From Cenococcum geophilum 1.58 (Eukaryota; Ascomycota; Dothideomycetes; Gloniales; Gloniaceae), in assembly GCA_001692895.1 (NCBI GenBank), contig KV748184.1:3367693-3431692 (forward strand): a DNA stretch of 64,000 nucleotides. Reading direction: 5' to 3'. This document shows, one piece after another, positions 22,601 through 32,148 of the stretch. A program made the position numbers and the translations under genes. The notes under the pieces were generated by a model, which saw nothing but the letters and a program-made list of their open reading frames with translations, had not been told where the DNA came from and ran no database searches. Every line of letters starts with the position of its first letter. Positions within the stretch are counted from its first letter, which is position 1.

Positions 22601-22947
22601 GCTCTTCCTATTAAGAATAGTCCTGTATAGGCTATTTGATCTATAAATGTTACCAGCTTTGCTCCTTCCTATACTACCTTAAAGTATATTTATATAAGAA
22701 ATCCTTTAAGCTTTAATCTCTCTCCTAAGTACCTTTTAATTAATAGTAACTTAACCTTTGCTGCGCCTATCCCGTTAATCCTATTTTCTAACGTTATATT
22801 ATTCTTTGTTAACTAGTTAACTATCTCCTATAGTTATCCAACCGTTATAGGTTGCTGTAAGTCAGTATCTGCTATGCTGGTGTCATTACCTAATCTTAAT
22901 ATAGTTGCCGCCGTTAATAGCGTTATAGTGGCTGCTTTTGGTGGCAT
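16583..22947 (-). pseudogene. gag-pol: A2 Gag-Pol polyprotein, RIP-inactivated
   Basis: From the ATG at 22947 (MPPKAATITLLTAATILRLG) down to TAA at 16583-16585. Gag has a zinc knuckle near 21915-21955 (AYINCGK-GYYVRDY). Then come a protease-like region, RT with PVLFIPKKNSKLRLYIDYRQ, TKIDLRQVYHQIRIKEG and VYLNDIIIYS near 18930 (canonical YLDDI), RNase H, and integrase with the terms IVNKLIK, LDRDLRF and YYPQTDGQIERLNQTLEQ near 17340-17400. A C-terminal chromodomain follows at about 16690-16830 (ISYKDINDET-YKVRQVGYTK, canonical YKVRWVGYTETTWEP). Most breaks are TAA/TAG. The total length is not a multiple of three, so at least one indel exists. The sister copy A3 is in frame throughout. Confidence 0.88.
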
Positions 22948-22991
22948 GTTATCCGACTTTCTATACTAATACTATAACTAGGTAGTAATTA

Positions 22992-23417
22992 TATAACGGA
23001 ACCTTATAGCAAGAACTACAGTGGGTCCTATTATTGGGCTAGGTGTGTAGGAAATGCAAGTATAAGAGTTAACAACGTAATAATAACTAGTAGAGTGGTT
23101 GCCTAATAGATTAACTCTAATTATATTCTAAGAATTACTATAAGGAAGGAACTATCTAGGTAGGGACTAAGGGTCCTTAAATACACAACCGTACTCCTAT
23201 AAAATCCTTTTTGTACGTGATATACGTCTTATACGTAAGGTACGTAAGTTCCTTTCGTTCCTCTCGTTTAATACGTAGCACATTATATAACCTTGGCTAC
23301 CATTCCTCGTTATATAGTTCTACCGGCTCTATCTTAGACCGTGCCTAGATTAACTAACTAGCTTCTTCCGTCTCTTTTCTAAGTAGTCATAATATTGTAC
23401 TTAAAGCGTCTGTAACA
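22992..23417 (-). repeat. A2 5' LTR
   Basis: 426 bp; less mutated than the 3' copy (for example it retains TACGTAAGGTACGTAAG where the partner has TATATAAGGTATATAAG). Its outer end CTGTAACA is followed by the target copy GATAT. Confidence 0.9.
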
Positions 23418-23422
23418 GATAT

Positions 23423-24126
23423 TATATAAGAGGTAGAGGATAATTCTACTACGGAATAGGGAATATTAGTAGGGATTAAGACCCTACTAGATATAATGTC
23501 TATTGCTTTATAAGACGTAAGAGAAGTAAAATAGTAAACTACTTTAGCACTTAATAAAGGCAAAAGGCTAAAGACTTAAGATTTTTAAGAAGAGATGCAA
23601 GACGACTAAGATTCTTAAGATAAGATAAGGTAAGCTTAAGGACCTATAACGGACAATAACCGATAGAGTAGAGTAATAGCTTAGTTTAGCGATATATAAA
23701 TAAGCTTAGGACGAAGTTTCTTAAAGATATAAGACTCTTAAGATAAGATAAGTAAGATTTAAGACTTTTAAGATGAGATAAGAACACTATAAAAGCCTAG
23801 TTAAACTAAGGCTAAAGCTAAGCTTAAGATAGAAGTAAGCTTAGGATTAAGAATCCTATAGGACTAAGATTTTAGTAACAGAATAAGGACTATTAAAGAA
23901 ATTGCAAGTAAGGCTTAGTAATAGGATTAAAATATAGATACTAAGATTAAGAAGTAAGAAAACTTTAAGGATTTATCTATAAGACGTAAACTAAAAGAAA
24001 CTATAGAAGAGTTTAGGTAAAGAATTATCGCATAGTAAGAACAGAAACTAGATAAAAGATCTAGTATATTAGGTTGTATAAAGGATAGAGTACCTATACA
24101 AAGAATTACTAATAGGCTTAGGGTAG
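23423..24126 (+). pseudogene. gag-pol: A1 Gag-Pol segment 2
   Basis: Resumes the A1 frame after A2 (IIQEVEDNSTTE-GILVGIK) through a Lys/Arg/Gln-rich linker full of AAGATAAGAT repeats (about 23580-23790), ending at the C2 insertion (text PRVG). It corresponds to 43610-44370 of A3. No catalytic motif falls here; it lies between the zinc knuckle and the protease. Confidence 0.75.
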
Positions 24127-24319
24127 TGTTCGTACTAACTTAATAGCACGAGTAAGTCGTATCCCGGGGCACGAAATACGTATAGTATCGTATGCTCTTT
24201 AGGATGGTGGTAACTGTCAATTATATAAAGCAGACTACGTGGTCTATATACTGATGCACCTCCCCCCTAATTAGTTAGTGCTTTATAAGTGCACCAGACG
24301 CGTAAACGAGTGGTTAGTG
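24127..24319 (-). repeat. C2 3' LTR, distal part
   Basis: Starts TGTTCGTACTAAC directly after the TSD GGTAG; interrupted at 24320 by H2. The remainder is 25742-25819 (ending AATTATACA). The intact partner at 31873 shows the uninterrupted sequence. Confidence 0.9.
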
Positions 24320-24339
24320 CAGTGTGTTCGACAGGCAAT

Positions 24340-24470
24340 CAATCGCAGGCAGGGGCCCCCGGTTGCGATTGATTGGCCAAAATCCTGGTTGCGATTGATC
24401 GACTGATGAGAATTAGCTGATTGATTGAAGTGATTGCGATTGATTGCTAAGAATTACCCTATTGGGTAAT
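24340..24470. repeat. H2 subterminal repeats, left
   Basis: Several copies of GGTTGCGATTGATTG or its complement (CAATCAATCGCA) within 130 bp of the left end, for example at about 24371, 24397 and 24436. The same words recur inside the right end (25595-25700). Clustered subterminal repeats are known transposase-binding sites in hAT elements. Confidence 0.75.
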
Positions 24471-24565
24471 CCGTGATAGAGAATCTAGGTACTAAACATT
24501 TTTTTAGCAGAGCTTCGCCTTATGTAATAAATATACACTCCAAAAATAAGTCCTTCCTGTACTCC

Positions 24566-24804
24566 TTATTTATCCTCATCCTTTTCTATATGCCCTTTAT
24601 TTAACCAGCTCTTCTAAAGCTCTAGCGCCTTAATTATCTTATCAGCCAGGCGGTTTTGGTTGTTAGTAATTACGTTAGCAGAGCTAAACTCACGCTGGCA
24701 CTTAGAGCTTATTGCTGGTATATAAAAGAGGTCTATTGCGCGTTGTTAATTAGAATAAGGGAATTACGTGTTAATGGTGTCAAATTTGATGATAATAAAG
24801 ACGG
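24566..24804 (-). pseudogene. H2 transposase C-terminal (dimerisation) fragment
   Basis: On minus, ending at the stop 24566-24568: FDTINT-FPYSN-QRAIDLF, YIPAISSKCQREFSSANVIT, NNQNRLADKIIKALEL-KSW, LNKGHIEKDEDK. This is the hAT C-terminal block (canonical ALDLLSIPA-S-ECERVFSSAK...R-RL--D-IEALECLKSW). Only two or three stops interrupt it, far fewer than in neighbouring elements. Upstream it runs straight into the palindrome at about 24805, so the rest of the gene has been deleted. Confidence 0.85.
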
Positions 24805-25300
24805 TAGGTAGAGCTCTACGTGGAGCCTTGGCAGAGCTTCGTGCAGAGCTTCTTGCAGAGCTTCTGGCAGAGCTTCGTGCAGAGCCTTTGGTAGAGCTCT
24901 ATGCGGAGCCTTGGCAGAGCTCCGTGCAGAGCTTTGAGGGAGCTTCGTAGAGAGCCTTTGGCAGAGCTTCGCGCAGAGCTTTCTGGCAGAGCCTTTGGTA
25001 GAGCCTCTAACTCAGTTTTAGCCCGTGCTACATTTAACTAAGAGTCTACTAATCTATAATAATTCTAGCTTAAAGCTAGGCCCCATAATTAATTTCCCTA
25101 GCTACCAAATCTTTACTGGACCCTCTCCGCACGGGGCTCCGCACGGAGCTCTACACGAGCTCTGCACGGAGCTCTACCAAAGGCTCTGCCAGAAAGCTCT
25201 GCCAGAAAGCTCTGCACGAAGCTCTGCCAGAGGCTTTCTACGAAGCTCCCTCGAAGCTCTGCACGGAGCTCTGCCAAGGCTCCGCATAGAGCTCTACCGA
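24805..25300. repeat. H2 internal palindrome of GCAGAGCTTC-type repeats
   Basis: The left arm (core 24891-25004) and right arm (core 25171-25297) are inverted copies, differing by a ~13-bp extra unit and a few bases, around a 166-bp spacer. Each arm is an array of 12-14-bp units like GCAGAGCTTCGT / GCAGAGCCTTTG; further, less ordered units extend from 24805 and into the spacer at 25125-25170. It is GC-rich. The RNA or single strand would form a long hairpin. Confidence 0.85.
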
Positions 25301-25319
25301 GGGTAAGGGCGAGGTTCTA

Positions 25320-25429
25320 GGCCTTCGTTTGGCTCGTTGGAAGGGGTTAAGAGGCATAGTATTGGAGGTGGTTAAGGTAATGGAGGTTGGAAGATAATTA
25401 AAAAACTCTACGGGGACAGGCGCAAGCAA
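25320..25429 (-). pseudogene. H2 possible transposase N-terminal fragment
   Basis: Minus-strand frame from ATG 25429, with a second ATG at 25354 (MPLNPFQRAKRRPRTSPLPS), open into the palindrome. It lies where the 5' end of a hAT transposase gene would be expected, given the C-terminal fragment on the same strand. The residues match no domain I recognise, so the assignment is positional. Confidence 0.35.
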
Positions 25430-25594
25430 ATACAGCTAATAAAACGCGTTCTATAGACTACGCTAAACCTATTAATCTTAGCGTATTTAATTGCTGCATT
25501 CCCAAGCGATCTAATTAGATTAATACTGCACACCTTATTAAAACCGGACACCTTAACACCAAAAGTCTATCACGAACCACCCCTGAGATTTTAT

Positions 25595-25715
25595 ATCAAT
25601 CAATCGCAGGCGCTTGATGAGAATTCATGGTTGCGATTGATTACTTGATGGCAATTCCTGGTTGCGATTGATTGCTTATTAATCAATCAATCGCAGGCGC
25701 GCTCGTCGAGCGGCT
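25595..25715. repeat. H2 subterminal repeats, right
   Basis: Copies of CAATCAATCGCAGGC and GGTTGCGATTGATT at about 25598, 25629, 25660 and 25682, mirroring the left subterminal cluster. Confidence 0.75.
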
Positions 25716-25741
25716 TGCCTGTCGAACACACTGGGTTAGTG

Positions 25742-25819
25742 CACTAAACGCGTAAACGCGTACCTAGTGTACCGAACGCGTAAGCACGCGGTTAGTACAA
25801 CAGGTGCTGTAATTATACA
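25742..25819 (-). repeat. C2 3' LTR, proximal part
   Basis: Continues the LTR after H2 (CACTAAACGCGTAAACGCG...) and ends AATTATACA. Together with 24127-24319 and one target copy it totals 271 bp. Confidence 0.9.
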
Positions 25820-26011
25820 CTAGCGGTACTTGAAAAATGAAACCACCTATACACAACCTCCGTAATTGCCTTAATAAAACCATAAAACACAAAGGAAAAT
25901 ATATAGGAAATCTCCCCCGAGGTGCCGTCTAGGCTGCCTTCCAAACGGTGCCCCAAGCTAGCCGTAAGTTCTGCTTACGGTCCGTAGAATAAACCGTACG
26001 GCCTTTCGACA

Positions 26012-26240
26012 GGCAGTAGACGAGCCATAAGTTAGATCTTAAGGGCCGCTAAGGCGCTAGTACTAAGCGAGCTAATGGCGATTTTCCGTGCCCGGCATGG
26101 AAAATTGTAATTAGTTAATTCGACCACCATGGTAGAATATGGCAGAATTTAGCAGGTTACGTAAGTCCACTAAGTTCTACCGTAGCTTTCTACCGTTTTC
26201 TACCTAATAGCTTATGGTCCGTAGAATAGGCCGTATAATA
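26012..26240. repeat. Extra ~230-bp segment in C2 3' region
   Basis: Absent from C1. It is bracketed by a duplicated stretch, CTTACGGTCCGTAGAATA (about 25974) and CTTATGGTCCGTAGAATA (about 26212). It holds a hairpin (ATTTTCCGTGCC at 26081-26092, complement with one mismatch at 26094-26105) that matches the palindrome at 13530-13556, followed by GGTAGAATATGGCAGAATTT-like sequence reminiscent of the G1-family LTR start. It is possibly a small insertion with a duplicated flank. Confidence 0.5.
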
Positions 26241-26287
26241 AGCCGTACGGCCTTTTAATGGGCTATAGGCGTACTATAGGTACTCCG

Positions 26288-29200
26288 TTAGTCCCGTTCT
26301 ACCTATTTTATAACTTTTAGGTTAAGCCTATTTGTGTTAATTAGGGTTTTAAGGGCTTAATACGGCTTTGCCTTAGTTATAGCATCTACTAGGTTATCTC
26401 CACTACTAATCCATTTAACTTTTATAATCTTATGTCGTTTATAGGCCTAATATAAGCATATTAGGTTGACTATAAGCCTCTTCTCTTATATCGTACCTAG
26501 TTTAACTAGGCAGTTATAAAGGGACTTTAAATTAGTATATAAAACTAGGGGTAACTGCTCCAGTTATAAAATCTTCTAGACCGTTAATTTAATTACGGCT
26601 GCTATATTAAATCCATAAGCTAGTGTATATAGTTTAGAAGCTAGTATACTATAGGTTACTTATTTACACTTAATTAAAGACTAGTGTAGTATATTTGCGT
26701 CCTAATTGCGGTCTATAAGTATAATTATAAAGCTAATTTATAATAATAGGTCTTTATTATTAGTAAAGGAGGCGTCTATAAATGCTAGTAAGCTAAGGGA
26801 ACTTAGGTTTAGTAGTATAAAAGTAAGTCTCCTTACTACATTATTAATTTGCCACTAAATGCGCTTATTAAGCTGCTTAATATTTTCTTCTTATGGATTT
26901 ACTACCTGGGCCATAAAGGACAAGTCGTAGGCAGATTTGGGTTAGCAGACTGTAGCAATGTAGGCGCCTCTTACACGCTATGCAGCGTATTAGTCCTTTA
27001 TATTTACGGTCTTATAGGTCTCTCTATAGGAACTAATAAGGTCTATAGGCTTTACTATAACAGGCTTTAGGTTTTAAGCTTGGCGTTCCTAGGTTAGCTT
27101 AATTAGGTTGCCCTTTTATATAATTAGGCCTCTATTAAACTTAATTAGATTCTACTTAGTTAACTACTCTTATAGCTTTGCCAAGAACTTAGCCTTTTAT
27201 AGTTTAGTTTCTTCAGCGTCTGTAAAGGTTTGGTCTGCTAGGAATAGGGTATTATCTATTTGGAGTCTAATAATACTAAAGCCGTTTAATAGGCTATATA
27301 GGAAATAGGGGTTATAGGTTAACTGTTCTATTTTAAGTTTACTAATATAGTGTTAGTAGTATATCTTAAACCAGTAGTTTCCAGCTTCTGGTACTCCGTA
27401 AAGTGGTTTTATAACCTATAAAATTGTTCCTAGTTGTAAATTAAGCTCCAGCGGTAGTCGTATAAAGATATCCCTACTTAGGTAGATATTAAATTATATA
27501 TAGGCTTATAAGATATCCCGTAAGTAGAGGGCTACGGGTTTGGTTTACTATAGTCTAGGCGTAAGTATAAGTATAATCCGTTAACTGACTCGTTAAATTA
27601 TAGGCGATTGTATAAGGACTAGGCCCTTTCCCTAGTCGTTATAAGCTTATATAATAAGCCTTGACTTTTTAAAGGCTTTATTAGTACTAGGGTGCTTAAT
27701 TTCGTTAATAAAGCGTAAGTTAAATATACGGACGCCTTACGGAATGTCTCTCTCCATTATAACCGTAAAGACGCCCTTCTTAAGTAGTCCGTTAATCTCT
27801 TTGCGTCATAAGTCCATAAAAGGGGTTTCTTATACTAGAACTAATATATCCATAGGTGGAGGTTGCTTTGCGGATATATCTACGGAGGTTAGGTAATTCT
27901 CCATTATAGGGTTCTTAGTTATGGGGTGCTTTTGGAGGCGTCCTCGGCCACGCTTTATAGCAGGTTTAGCTGGTTTAGTAAGTTTGCGGGGGACTTCTAG
28001 AGTAGGTAGAGGTGCTTCTAGTTTATCTAGTTCGGTAGGTGCTTCTGGTTCGTCTAGCTCGATATTATAGGTGTTTTTGGACTGAAAATAGGGTTTTACA
28101 AACGTGCTTCTAAAGCTTGTTAGTCCGCTAGGGAGTTATACACAGTAGGTCTTATCTTCTATGGCTAGTAAACAATAAGGTCTAGTCTAATTGCCGCTTT
28201 TACGCCATACGAGGACTTTAGAATTAAGTAGGAGGTTATATACTAAGGTTATATTAGGTCCGTTACGGTAGTATAGAGCGTTATTAACAGTTTGTTTGGC
28301 CCGTAACTTGACTATTTCGGCCATTGCCTTCTATATTACAGCTGCTTGTTCCGTAATAGACGGGGCAGGAGGGCCTAGGTTGCTTATCCTTAGGTAGGCT
28401 CTATAAACTAAGAAGGTAGGTACTAGTCCGTTAGCGTCAGCGGTATTATTAACGGCTTTTACGGCCATCTATAAAGCTAGTTCCTTTTAAATGTCCTTAC
28501 ACTCGTCTATAATAATCTAGTAAGCTCTCCGTAAAGCTAGGTAAGCTCGCTTAATAAGCCTAATGGACTAGTGCGCCTTAACTAGAACGGCTTTTATTAA
28601 AATAGCTATGGCCGTAGCATACTATTGAAATTCCTTACTAATAAAGTTCCTACTAGCGTTATAGGTAATATACTCAGGGGGTTTAACGTATGTATTAATC
28701 CAGTAGGTCCGTAAAATGTCCTAAGTATATTTTACGGATATATTTTGCAACCAACGGGCGGCTTAATAGCGGGTTGCCTTATTAATTATATATAATACTA
28801 GGCTGCCGTTAATATATATAATGTCTACGTATACTAAGTGGTTAAAGTTAAGGTCCTTATAAAGGGTGAACTTAAATCGGCCTAGGGAACGTCCGTATTT
28901 CTGGCAAAAAGAGCAGTATTTAGTTAGGTGGTCGATTACCTTCCTATTAACGTTATTATGTCCAGAGCGTTTAAGGACTCTATATAGCTTTTCGGCTAAT
29001 AAGTAGCCGAAGCGGCGGTGCAGGCAGTAGATCTCAGTACTGGTAAGGTAGCATAGGTTATAGTTAAAAGATTTCTAAATATAGGTCCGTAGAGTCTCTC
29101 CTTATATAAGGAATGGGTGTCTAAATTGTTATATAATTAGTAGGGTAATATGCTTGCTTCCTAGGGCAGTTATGGGGCCAATTATAGTATCCGTAACATT

Positions 29201-31366
29201 ATTATAGTATACCTATAACCTATCTATATCTACAAGAGAGAGTAGGAAGGGGGTATCCGCTTTTATTACGTGGAAGTTAACTAGGCTAATTAGAGTCTTA
29301 ACTTTAACTAATCTAATTAATACGGTTAAGCTAATGCCGAATTAGACGTTTATGGCCCCAGTTTACGTAATATTAATGTCCGTATTATTATTTGTGGTGG
29401 TCCTATATACGAGGTATTATCCATAGCCCGCGGTGGACTTCTTTAAGGCACCTATGTCGATCATAACACCGTAGAATTCTTTAGAGGTATAGCGTTCTAT
29501 AGTAATATATGCAAATAGGTCCTGTTTATAGTCTATAACGTCCGTAACAGGTCTAGTAGATATACTTATAAATTAGTTTTTGGGTGTAATTAAGTGTACG
29601 AATAAGCGGTCGGCTAATACGGTTATAATATTAAAGGCTTAACTGTCCGTAAAAGGTCTAAAAGTAGTTAGGAATATCTCTAAGGTCTCCTGTTCCTAGT
29701 TATCTAGGTTAAAGTTAATTATAAGGGCTTCTATTAAGTTATTAGGGGGTTCCTCTTCTTCCTCTCCTTCGTATTCTAAGATAAACTAGCTAATCCGTTT
29801 ATTAAATCTCTTCTTAAACCTGTTACGTTCTTCCTAGGTATACCTTATAGACTAACATCCTTCCTTACTATATACGAAGCATTTCTGGCTTAGTTGTCTA
29901 CGGGGGTATACTTTTGTATAGGAGTTGCTATGGGGGTTATAAGTGGGACTTAGTTGGTACGGGTGCTGCTAGCGGTAACGGTGGTCCGTAAAGTAGACGT
30001 CTGAGTCTGTTTACGGATATTAAATATCCGTAGTAAAGGCTTAAGTGCTGCCTGGCGGGTTTAAGACTTTATATGTTATAATAGAGGACTATAGATTATT
30101 AATAAGGCCAGCTAAGGTATCTACGGGCTTATAATAGGCGTATTTACAGGGTTCCATTTCCTGGCAAGCCATAATAAGTTTATTGTGCAGGAAGTCGTCC
30201 GTTTAAAGCTTGATATTAAAACCATACTATAGGTGGTAGAGGTCTTTAATAAGGATTTACAGGCACTCTATGGTCGATTTTTTAGTGTTCTTATCCATTA
30301 TAGTCCGTAGCTTAGTCGCATTCCATTAGGTAAGGATATTACGCTTATATTCCGGTCCTTTAAAGTAGTTACGTGTGGCTTTATATAGCTTATTAAAGGG
30401 AACACCAAGGGGATTACTCTTAAGGTTAGTATAGTAGTGGTTAAGTGCTAGGCCGCGTAGTATGGTAAAGTAGGCTTGGCTAAACTCCTATTTAGGGATA
30501 TTAGCCTTCTAACAGAGGTCCGTAAAGATAGTTAGTTTAAAGTTAAAATTGTCGTTTTTACCGCTGTATTTAGACTCGTCGGTATAAAGCTTAGCTAGGT
30601 TGGCTAGCTCCTTACCATAGGTCTTTACTTAGGTAGGTTGCGGATCTATAACTTGCGGATCTATAGCTTGCGGATATATAGCTTATAGATATGTGGTTTG
30701 CGGGTATATAGCTTACAGATCTATAACTTAAATAAGTTGCGGATCTATAACTTAGGTAAGTTGCGGATCTATAACTTAGGCGACGGCGGAAGGGTTTTAG
30801 CCCGTATTTTGGTTTGTAGGGGTATTATAGTCCGTAACTTAGGTTATAGGGGTATTGCGGTCCGTAACTTGTGTACTAGGTATACTTTAGCCCGTAAGAT
30901 TAATTCCGAAACTGTTTAGGTTTATAGGACGAATTTAGTTAAGTATATTAGGTATAAGGCCAGCAATCCTATTAAGTTTAGAAGAAGTAAAGAGTTTATT
31001 AGTAGCCTTGACCTAGTCTAGGATTTCCTCTTTAGTTTATTCTGTTTGGTCTTCTTTATATAGTATATTATATAGAGACTATGCAATAGTAACTCGTTTA
31101 TCTTTTTCAACCTATACACCTTGGTGACGTAAAAGGTTTTATAGGTTACGGATAGGTATAATGCTGCAAGCCTTAAAAGTAGCTTCCGTAAAGTCTGTAA
31201 AGTCTTCCTTATATTGCTCCTATAGGTCGTCGTTTATAAGCTTATAATGTCCGTATTTAAGGACTTTAAACTTAATATAGTTATTGACGTCGTTTATAGA
31301 CGTAAGGTCGACTCCCTAATTCCACTTCTCTTAGCCTTTATCAATTTGCTTGCTTATGTCCGCCAT
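26288..31366 (-). pseudogene. gag-pol: C2 Gag-Pol polyprotein, RIP-inactivated
   Basis: Single minus-strand frame from ATG 31366 (MADISKQIDKG) to TAA at 26288-26290: 1,693 codons including the stop, no net frameshift. It has the same layout as C1. The zinc knuckle near 29870-29900 reads KCFVYSKEGC (second Cys and later His lost, a different set from C1). The integrase zinc motif keeps KYCSFCQKYGR near 28890-28930, where C1 has lost one Cys. The RT motif is near 27235-27260 (LQIDNTLFLAD-type). Two copies damaged at different residues point to independent RIP of an originally intact protein of about 1,690 residues. Confidence 0.88.
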
Positions 31367-31409
31367 ACTATATAGTATAGTGCGTAGCGGGTGGGGAGGG
31401 TCTTGTAGT

Positions 31410-31600
31410 GTCCGTAAAAGCGGTTAGCGGGTCCGTGGTGGTTCGTAGAAGGGTAAGGGTGTCCGTAATAGGTCTTAATAGGTCCGTAGTAGTTCGCAAA
31501 GGGGTAGGAGGTCTCCGTAATGGTCCGTAAAGGTGATTAACGGGTCCGTAACGGTTCGCAGAAGGGTAGGGGGTCTCCGTAAGGGGTCTAAAAAGACGTC
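31410..31600. repeat. C2 leader tandem repeat (~113-bp period)
   Basis: GTCCGTAAA units at 31410 and 31523 with the same internal order as in C1. It lies between the 5' LTR and the gag ATG. Confidence 0.75.
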
Positions 31601-31872
31601 GGAGGTATTAAAAGAGGGTGTAGTAAGAATAGGGGTTCGAGGTTTAAAGAGGTTGAGGGTAGGGGGTTCTATACAGGTCTGTATTCGCGTCTATAAACTT
31701 CCGGTAAACTATACTAAGACTTAAATAAGTATACAGAGTTGGTAATAGTCCGTAATCCTTCACCTTCCAACCTTCCAGCAGGTCGTACTGGGATTAAACG
31801 GGTAGTTGCTGTCAAGTATCGCTCGGGGGGAGGTGTTAAGTGATTGCTAATCTGTGCGCGCTTACTGATTAG

Positions 31873-32143
31873 TATTCGTACTAACTTAATAGCACGAGTA
31901 AGTCGTATCCCGGGGCACGAAATACGTATAGTATTGTATGCTCTTTGGGATAGTGGTAACTATTAATTGTATAAAGCAGACTACGTGGTCTATATACTGA
32001 TGCACCTCCCCCCTAATTAGTTAGTGCTTTATAAGTGCACTAGACGCGTAAACAAGTAGTTGGTGCACTAAACGCGTAAACGCGTACCTAGTATACCGAA
32101 CGCGTAAGCACGCGGTTAGTATAACAGGTGCTGTAATTATACA
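31873..32143 (-). repeat. C2 5' LTR
   Basis: 271 bp, uninterrupted; starts TATTCGTACTAAC (TGTTCG in the partner) and ends TTATACA, then the TSD GGTAG. It provides the empty site for H2. Confidence 0.9.
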
Positions 32144-32148
32144 GGTAG

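Larger units (their letters stand above)
15492..23417 (-). mobile_element. A2: full-length A-family chromovirus
   Basis: 7,926-bp minus-strand element with two 426-bp LTRs (3' 15492-15917, 5' 22992-23417), inserted in A1. The target duplication is GATGT on the left (15487-15491) and GATAT on the right (23418-23422), the difference being one RIP-type change. The uninterrupted site is seen in A3 near 43603 (AAAGATGTTATATAAGAGG), an internal control. Order on minus: 5' LTR, primer-binding region TAATTACTACCTAGTTATAG, Gag-Pol, antisense frame, polypurine tract AAAAAGGAGGGAGATAG, 3' LTR. Confidence 0.92.
24320..25733 (-). mobile_element. H2: hAT deletion derivative
   Basis: 1,414 bp with 19-bp perfect terminal inverted repeats CAGTGTGTTCGACAGGCAA (24320-24338, 25715-25733), starting CAGTG as usual in hAT elements, and a perfect 8-bp duplication GGTTAGTG (24312-24319, 25734-25741). 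The partner LTR of C2 has the site once (AGTAGTTGGTGCACTAAACG near 32064), confirming the insertion. It keeps a C-terminal transposase fragment, a possible N-terminal fragment, and a long palindrome between them. It is clearly less RIP-mutated than C2, so it is younger or escaped. An autonomous relative must have moved it. Confidence 0.93.
24127..32143 (-). mobile_element. C2: Ty1/copia element with a hAT in its 3' LTR
   Basis: Minus-strand element of the C1 family, flanked by GGTAG (24122-24126 and 32144-32148). The 5' LTR is 31873-32143 (271 bp). The 3' LTR is 24127-25819, interrupted by H2; subtracting H2 and one 8-bp duplication leaves exactly 271 bp. Internal: leader repeats, one Gag-Pol frame, and a 3' region enlarged by ~230 bp relative to C1 (about 26012-26240). 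The empty A-family target is seen in A3 near 44383. Confidence 0.92.

Noticed and set aside
24805..25300. CRISPR-like array
   Set aside because: Short units are contiguous without unique spacers, arranged as a palindrome, in a eukaryotic transposon.
25025..25306. 93-codon ORF and its mirror ORFs (24768-24950, 25238-25429) with Ala/Glu/Leu repeats
   Set aside because: The repetitive peptide is a translation of the palindromic repeat array; identical peptides on both strands show it is a by-product of the inverted repeat.
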